This document shows positions 1-5,000 of a DNA stretch of 5,000 bases, one piece after another. Where the stretch lies: assembly GCF_037976325.1 (NCBI RefSeq), contig NZ_CP150265.1:6657501-6662500 (forward strand), read 5' to 3'. Each line of letters begins with the position of its first letter. Position 1 is the first letter of the stretch. The position numbers were made by a program, and so were the translations under genes. A model generated the notes under the pieces. That model saw only the letters and a program-made list of their open reading frames with translations. It did no database searches and was not told where the DNA came from. The stretch comes from Paenibacillus sp. FSL K6-3182. GTDB lineage: Bacteria > Bacillota > Bacilli > Paenibacillales > Paenibacillaceae.

Positions 1-29
1 GGTGACTTATTTCTTCTATTAAATCGAAG

Positions 30-73
30 TAAAAAGGTCGACTCCCCTATTTTTAGAAGTATCGACCTTTTTA
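30..73. terminator. Bidirectional intrinsic terminator downstream of the DinB-like gene
   Basis: The 11-base arms AAAAAGGTCGA (31-41) and TCGACCTTTTT (62-72) are perfect inverted repeats, and T30/A73 adds one more pair. The loop is 20 bases, which is long. An inner ACT/AGT pairing with a two-base bulge could shorten it. The A-run on one side and the T-run on the other make it able to work in both directions. On the minus strand it would end the DinB-like transcript, 70 bases past the stop codon. On the plus strand it would serve a gene lying to the left of the window. One plus-strand frame closes with TAA at 20-22 just before it, but too little is visible to call a gene. Confidence 0.8.
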
Positions 74-142
74 GTATAATTTGATTTAACTCAAAACAAT
101 ATCCATTGCACTCACCAAATTTTCAAAACGATGCGCCAGTGT

Positions 143-658
143 TTAAACGGATTCAGCAGCTTCCTGATACCAAAAAAATGCATAGTCGTTCATGACGGAT
201 GCGTGGCCTAGTTGGCGCAACATTGTAGAAATATTGCCTCTGTGATAGGTCCCATGATTGGCCACTTGCAGTACAATTTCCGATAAGCGTGTTTGGCGAA
301 TTCCGGCAAATGGGTTATCAAGCAAAACGGTTTGCTCCAAATCAGCTTCGCTTTGGAACCATTCTTTGTATTGTTCCGATAACTGCGCGAAGTTGTTGGC
401 GTATTCATCTACAGAATGCAGGATACTCACATTTAGCGACATACATTCTTGAAATGCCTCTCGCATACCAGTGCCTGTTAAAACCTTATACCACATCGTA
501 TCCACTGCATAGATATGACTAAGGGCATGGGCAAGGGTAGGAAATGAGCTGTTTACTTCTTGACTTAGCACAGAGGCAGGGAGTTCCTTGATTCTCCCCA
601 TGATCGTTTGGTTGGCCCATGTGTGGTATTGAAACATTTCTACTGGATAATTGGACAT
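143..658 (-). CDS. DinB/YfiT-superfamily protein, putative metal-binding four-helix bundle
   Basis: A 171-residue protein of the DinB/YfiT superfamily, whose members are small cytoplasmic four-helix bundles that bind a divalent metal through three histidines. Some members are thiol transferases, such as bacillithiol S-transferases, but most have no known reaction and none can be assigned here. Visible family marks are the N-terminal YHTWAN segment (residues 11-16), a histidine pair H44/H48 in the second helix, and NHGTYHR (134-140). H48, H135 and H139 are the likely metal ligands. Length is normal for the family. The start is supported by AAAAGGAG on the minus strand (668-675), 9 bases before ATG. 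The gene lies 81 bases downstream of the WYL regulator gene on the same strand. An open in-frame stretch of 18 codons follows the TAA stop (see findings). Family call is confident; substrate unknown. Confidence 0.93.
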   Translation of the reverse strand: MSNYPVEMFQYHTWANQTIMGRIKELPASVLSQEVNSSFPTLAHALSHIYAVDTMWYKVLTGTGMREAFQECMSLNVSILHSVDEYANNFAQLSEQYKEWFQSEADLEQTVLLDNPFAGIRQTRLSEIVLQVANHGTYHRGNISTMLRQLGHASVMNDYAFFWYQEAAESV

Positions 659-667
659 TCGTAAAGT

Positions 668-675
668 CTCCTTTT
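668..675 (-). promoter_or_regulatory. Ribosome binding site of the DinB-like gene
   Basis: AAAAGGAG read on the minus strand, with 9 bases between it and the ATG at 658. It matches the 16S rRNA anti-Shine-Dalgarno sequence well and fixes the start codon. Confidence 0.85.
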
Positions 676-705
676 GATTTCTAATAAATTGATTTTGGTT
701 CTGTA

Positions 706-732
706 GTTATAATAATAAAAGAAGTATGACAA
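706..732 (-). promoter_or_regulatory. Possible weak promoter of the DinB-like gene
   Basis: On the minus strand TTGTCA (727-732) could be a -35 box and TATAAC (706-711) a -10 box. The spacing is 15 bases, shorter than the ideal 17, so this is only a candidate. The proposed -35 lies inside the inverted repeat that ends the upstream regulator gene. A start near 699 would leave a leader of about 41 bases. The alternative is that the gene depends on read-through from the regulator. Confidence 0.3.
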
Positions 733-750
733 CAGACTGTCATACTTCTT
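717..750 (-). terminator. Intrinsic terminator overlapping the regulator's stop codon
   Basis: Perfect 13-base arms at 719-731 and 738-750 (AAGAAGTATGACA and its complement) flank a 6-base loop. On the minus strand the stem is followed by TTTTATTATTAT, a usable though interrupted T-tract. The 5' arm is formed by the last codons of the regulator, and its TGA stop is at 740-742. It most likely ends the regulator transcript; the near-perfect symmetry also allows a protein-binding site. Confidence 0.75.
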
Positions 751-1657
751 CATAAAGTTTGAGTGTATTTTGAAGCTGTTCTTTTAAAACCCCTCGCAGT
801 GCATGAGGTTCGAGTACTTCGGCACCACTGCCAAAGCTCAGAAGAATGGACCATAGCCATCTTGCTTCTAGTGGTTTATATACTGGAATTCGTATCGTTG
901 CATTTCCATCGGCATGAAATTCCATATCCGCTTGGTGAAACTGATCCATAGCTATCGCCAAAGCCTCCGGTCCCACTTGAATCACAACATCTTTCAAAAG
1001 ATCGCACCATTCCTTGTTTGTGAAAGTAAGCTCTTTCGACACTAAGTGGTGCTGCTGAAAGTCTTCCTGCGTCAACACTAAGTTCATTATCCGTGATAGT
1101 CGGAACTCCCGATAGTCACAACGCGTGCGACAAAAGCCATAAACGTACCAATTGCCATATTTGAAATGAAGCTGTATGGGTTCCATATCACGGGAAGTAC
1201 GATCATTATTAGCATTAATATAATCAAAACGGACGATTTTTCGCTCCGTAATGCCCGTACGTAAATATTGAAGCGCGTCTGGCCCTGACCGGCGGGTTTC
1301 TAAGTCGACAGATACAGTGGGGATCTGTTGCTCGGGTCCGATTGTTTGTAGTCTTTCAATGGTACCCTGAGCACGCTCATCTTTAAACACGCTGGAGAGG
1401 CTGCTTAGCACGGTGATTAGGGAATCGACATCATAAGAACCGAGCAAGCTTTTATCCATTTTGTATCCGTCCATTATGCCGTATCCGCCATTCATTCCCT
1501 GATACGATATGACAGGGAAGCCCGCAGCGCAGATCACATCGATATCCCGATAAATGGTTCTTTGGGAAACTTGATACTCTTCAGCCAGCATAGAAGCAGA
1601 CAAAACTTCGTTATTCAGGAGCTTGTAGATTATGGAGATCAATCGCTCCAATTTCAT
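740..1657 (-). CDS. HTH/WYL-domain transcriptional regulator (YafY/YobV-like)
   Basis: A 305-residue DNA-binding regulator. Residues 1-60 form an HTH_11/DeoR-like winged helix: the segment from about A22 to I41 contains the recognition helix region QVSQRTIYRDI, followed by the wing GMNGGYGI (54-61). Residues from about 126 to 200 form a WYL domain. Its signature reads GNWYVYGF (168-175), so the W-Y-L triplet is W-Y-V here, and the basic strand REFRLSRI (183-190) is typical. Residues from about 222 to 302 match the WCX C-terminal extension. Length is normal for the class. WYL domains are thought to sense ligands, including nucleic acids in some proteins, but the signal here is unknown. The ATG is preceded by a poor ribosome binding site, GGGCGGGG at 1666-1673, 8 bases upstream. 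The DinB-like gene follows on the same strand and is a plausible target. No frameshift is seen. Confidence 0.94.
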   Translation of the reverse strand: MKLERLISIIYKLLNNEVLSASMLAEEYQVSQRTIYRDIDVICAAGFPVISYQGMNGGYGIMDGYKMDKSLLGSYDVDSLITVLSSLSSVFKDERAQGTIERLQTIGPEQQIPTVSVDLETRRSGPDALQYLRTGITERKIVRFDYINANNDRTSRDMEPIQLHFKYGNWYVYGFCRTRCDYREFRLSRIMNLVLTQEDFQQHHLVSKELTFTNKEWCDLLKDVVIQVGPEALAIAMDQFHQADMEFHADGNATIRIPVYKPLEARWLWSILLSFGSGAEVLEPHALRGVLKEQLQNTLKLYEEV

Positions 1658-1665
1658 ATATATAT

Positions 1666-1673
1666 CCCCGCCC
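1666..1673 (-). promoter_or_regulatory. Atypical ribosome binding site of the WYL regulator
   Basis: The only purine-rich element before the ATG at 1657 is GGGCGGGG, 8 bases upstream. It lacks the AGGAG core, which would suggest weak translation of the regulator. The next in-frame start codons lie inside the helix-turn-helix domain, so this start remains the best choice. Confidence 0.5.
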
Positions 1674-1701
1674 GTTAATCCATTTCGTATTGCTGCTTAA
1701 T

Positions 1702-1710
1702 ATTATATCA
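1702..1710 (-). promoter_or_regulatory. Extended -10 promoter of the WYL regulator
   Basis: Read on the minus strand, this is TG-A-TATAAT: a consensus -10 box with the extended TGn element. I see no good -35 hexamer at 16-18 bases upstream, which fits an extended -10 promoter. Transcription would start near 1695, giving a leader of about 38 bases. Confidence 0.65.
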
Positions 1711-1732
1711 CAGATTTTTTATTACTAATTTT

Positions 1733-1745
1733 CAGGGACACCCTG
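1733..1745. repeat. Short inverted repeat upstream of the regulator promoter
   Basis: CAGGG (1733-1737) and CCCTG (1741-1745) are perfect inverted repeats around ACA. The site falls about 38 to 50 bases upstream of the predicted transcription start of the WYL regulator, a position where an activator or autoregulator could bind. Only five base pairs per arm, so chance is possible. Confidence 0.3.
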
Positions 1746-2390
1746 CTTGATGTATCGTAGATATATGAATTGGATTGAACGATCGGAGAATCTAGATTGG
1801 CATAACACCGCCGAACCCACGTTAGAAAGCATCTCCTATCGCAGGTAGACGCGCAGTCATAATGGAAGGAGTTCTCTTGAAGAACAAACATCACTAATGT
1901 AAACGCACCGATGACCAACCGGTCGTGTGTGTGCCAGAGGCACCGAGACTAGCACATTTTATATAGTGTTATAGTCAAAAAAAGCTACTTGCATTCATTC
2001 GAACATGTACCCTAGATTATTGAATGAATTTCCGCAACATTACGATCTGACATATTAGTAATACCTAGACAAACAGCTGTCTAAGCGTTCGCCTTTTCAA
2101 TAAGTACACTTACAGTCGCATCACAGTACTATTACAGAGCAGCCCTCTTCTTTTTTAAGGCGTGTCTATTCGGCTCTTAACATCCCGTACCTTCGTCTCT
2201 TATTAGATTCCAGATATTAGAATGATAATACTTGTCTGCAGAGGGTTAAAAATTCGGGGAATGTGTAGTGGAATTTTTTACGTGATCGGAGTAATAACAA
2301 CTGAAGCCTTATTATGTTCTACAAATATGATGTTACCCATTTCATGAAAACTACTCAAAACATCTCATCTAAGCATCATTTCCTACTTTT
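1746..2390. other. Intergenic stretch with no recognised gene
   Basis: About 645 bases between the regulator promoter and the tRNA-cluster terminator. All frames are broken into short ORFs that lack ribosome binding sites, and no translated piece reminded me of a known family. Small inverted repeats are present (attcattc 1993-2000 with gaatgaat 2022-2029; tagaca 2066-2071 with tgtcta 2078-2083) but none forms a convincing terminator or RNA. It could be plain spacer or the eroded remains of a gene; I cannot tell which. Confidence 0.55.
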
Positions 2391-2422
2391 AAACAACAAA
2401 AAAAGCCTTGCTAAGCAAGACT
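2391..2422 (-). terminator. Intrinsic terminator of the rRNA-tRNA unit
   Basis: On the minus strand AGTCTTGC (2422-2415), a 3-base loop and GCAAGGCT (2411-2404) form an 8-base-pair stem including one G-U pair. A run of seven T follows (2404-2398), then GTTGTTT. It begins 18 bases past the 3' end of tRNA-Leu and is the clear end of the transcription unit. Confidence 0.9.
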
Positions 2423-2439
2423 TCTTTGCCGTACTATGA

Positions 2440-2519
2440 TGCGCGTAGAGGGACTTGAACCCCCACGGTTGCCCGCTAGATCCTAAGTCTAGTGCGTCTG
2501 CCAATTCCGCCATACGCGC
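2440..2519 (-). tRNA. tRNA-Leu (anticodon UAG)
   Basis: Class II tRNA that decodes CUA and probably other CUN leucine codons. The acceptor stem pairs GCGCGTA with TACGCGC, followed by discriminator A. The anticodon loop CTTAGGA (2487-2481) sits in a CTAGA/TCTAG stem and carries UAG at 2485-2483. A long variable arm with GCGGGCAACCG marks a leucine tRNA. The T-loop TTCAAGT is canonical. The CCA end is not encoded: the next bases are TCA, so it must be added by CCA nucleotidyltransferase. Last gene of the cluster, 18 bases after tRNA-Lys and just before the terminator. Confidence 0.96.
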
Positions 2520-2537
2520 GCATCCGAGATTAAAAAA

Positions 2538-2613
2538 TGGTGAGTCATGTAGGATTCGAACCTACGACACCCTGATTAAAAGTCAGGTGCTCTACCAACT
2601 GAGCTAATGACTC
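2538..2613 (-). tRNA. tRNA-Lys (anticodon UUU)
   Basis: A 76-base tRNA including an encoded CCA. The acceptor stem pairs GAGTCAT with ATGACTC and the discriminator is A. The anticodon loop CTTTTAA (2582-2576) gives UUU at 2580-2578, which decodes AAA and AAG. The D-arm TAGCTCAGTTGGTAGAGC and the T-loop TTCGAAT are canonical. It lies 6 bases after tRNA-Val and 18 bases before tRNA-Leu, consistent with one polycistronic precursor. Confidence 0.97.
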
Positions 2614-2619
2614 ATACTA

Positions 2620-2695
2620 TGGTGGAGGATGACGGGATCGAACCGCCGACCCTCTGCTTGTAAGGCAGATGCTCTCCCAGCTGAGCTAATCCTCC
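2620..2695 (-). tRNA. tRNA-Val (anticodon UAC)
   Basis: A 76-base tRNA including an encoded CCA. The acceptor stem pairs GGAGGAT with ATCCTCC, followed by discriminator A. The anticodon stem TCTGC/GCAGA encloses loop CTTACAA (2664-2658), giving UAC at 2662-2660, which decodes GUN valine codons. The T-stem contains one G-U pair and is otherwise normal. It is the first tRNA after the 23S rRNA gene, about 144 bases from the 23S 3' end, where a 5S rRNA gene would normally be found in Bacillus. Confidence 0.97.
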
Positions 2696-2706
2696 ATGGA
2701 AACACT

Positions 2707-2725
2707 AAAACCCACTGCGAGTGGG
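2707..2725 (-). terminator. Terminator-like hairpin between 23S rRNA and tRNA-Val
   Basis: On the minus strand CCCACT (2725-2720), loop CGC and AGTGGG (2716-2711) form a perfect 6-base-pair stem, followed by TTTT and then AGTGTTT. The shape is that of a weak intrinsic terminator. No promoter is visible in the 11 bases between it and the tRNA-Val 5' end, so read-through must supply the tRNAs. It may act as partial attenuator or as a processing signal. Confidence 0.45.
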
Positions 2726-2751
2726 AGTCTTGCTTCATTGTGCGTTTTGCA

Positions 2752-2772
2752 CTTTGAAAACTGGATACGAAA
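2752..2772 (-). other. 3' half of the 23S rRNA precursor processing stem
   Basis: The minus strand reads CGTATCCAGTTTTCAAAGT here. In Bacillus-type operons a CTTTGAAAACTGGATA-type sequence lies in the 16S-23S spacer upstream of 23S, and its complement lies downstream; together they form the stem cut by RNase III or Mini-III. Only the downstream half is inside this window; the partner should lie past the right edge. Family knowledge plus direct sequence match. Confidence 0.7.
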
Positions 2773-2776
2773 GATT

Positions 2777-2792
2777 AGGCTTGCTGAAGCCT
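2777..2792 (-). repeat. Small hairpin in the 23S 3' trailer
   Basis: AGGCTT (2777-2782) and AAGCCT (2787-2792) form a perfect 6-base-pair stem with a 4-base loop. It lies between the mature 23S 3' end and the processing-stem half, so it is probably part of the folded precursor trailer. It lacks a T-tract on the transcribed strand and is not a terminator there. Confidence 0.4.
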
Positions 2793-2839
2793 TTTATGCT
2801 GCTGTCTACTGGATGTATGGGTCACAGTAAACGTGTTTA

Positions 2840-5000
<2,161 letters not shown>

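Noticed and set aside
1..22. Possible C-terminal tail of a plus-strand gene ending at TAA 20-22
   Set aside because: Only six codons are visible before the hairpin terminator, which is too little to support a coding call, although the position before the terminator fits.
258..522. Plus-strand open frames opposite the DinB-like gene
   Set aside because: Shadows of the real minus-strand gene, with no ribosome binding sites.
763..951. 62-codon plus-strand open frame opposite the WYL regulator
   Set aside because: Antisense shadow of a well-supported domain-bearing gene.
1750..1848. Plus-strand open frame of 32 codons, and a GGAAGGAG-like site at about 1863-1870 followed by a TTG
   Set aside because: The first has no ribosome binding site; the second opens only a six-codon frame. 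I considered a leader peptide, but no gene follows on the plus strand.
1703..1918. 71-codon minus-strand open frame upstream of the WYL regulator
   Set aside because: It has no ribosome binding site, its composition is cysteine-rich and irregular, and it runs into the regulator's predicted promoter. Most likely chance.
2136..2156. AGAG/CTCT mini-hairpin followed by six T on the plus strand
   Set aside because: A four-base-pair stem is too weak for a terminator and no gene leads into it.
2222..2347. 41-codon plus-strand open frame with hydrophobic character
   Set aside because: No ribosome binding site before ATG and no recognisable family; short enough to be chance.

Overview
The window comes from a Bacillales-type Firmicute. 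The evidence is a Bacillus-like 23S rRNA and rRNA-linked tRNAs, AT-rich intergenic DNA, strong AGGAG-type ribosome binding in one gene, and protein genes of kinds common in Bacillus, Brevibacillus and Paenibacillus. I cannot fix the genus from sequence alone. Every feature I can assign to a strand lies on the minus strand, so transcription runs from high to low coordinates.

Layout in transcription order. The 3' three quarters of a 23S rRNA gene fills 5000 down to about 2840. A roughly 145-base spacer follows. It holds half of the usual 23S processing stem and a terminator-like hairpin, but no 5S rRNA gene. Then comes a compact tRNA cluster, Val(UAC), Lys(UUU) and Leu(UAG), closed by a strong intrinsic terminator at 2391-2422. 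From 2390 down to about 1746 lies some 645 bases in which I find no convincing gene. Next is a gene for a helix-turn-helix/WYL-domain regulator (1657-740) with its own extended -10 promoter. Last is a gene for a DinB/YfiT-superfamily protein (658-143). A bidirectional hairpin terminator lies at 30-73.

How the parts relate. The rRNA and tRNAs probably form one transcription unit. The regulator and the DinB-like gene are neighbours on the same strand, 81 bases apart, but a perfect 13-base-pair inverted repeat overlapping the regulator's stop codon probably ends most regulator transcripts. The DinB-like gene may then use its own promoter or depend on read-through. WYL regulators are often encoded beside the genes they control, so a regulatory link is plausible but not shown.

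This is mostly an ordinary region and I see no new multi-gene system. The points worth a second look are the missing 5S gene after 23S, the hairpin between 23S and the tRNAs, the inverted repeat shared by terminator, stop codon and possible downstream promoter, and an in-frame continuation past the DinB-like gene's stop codon.
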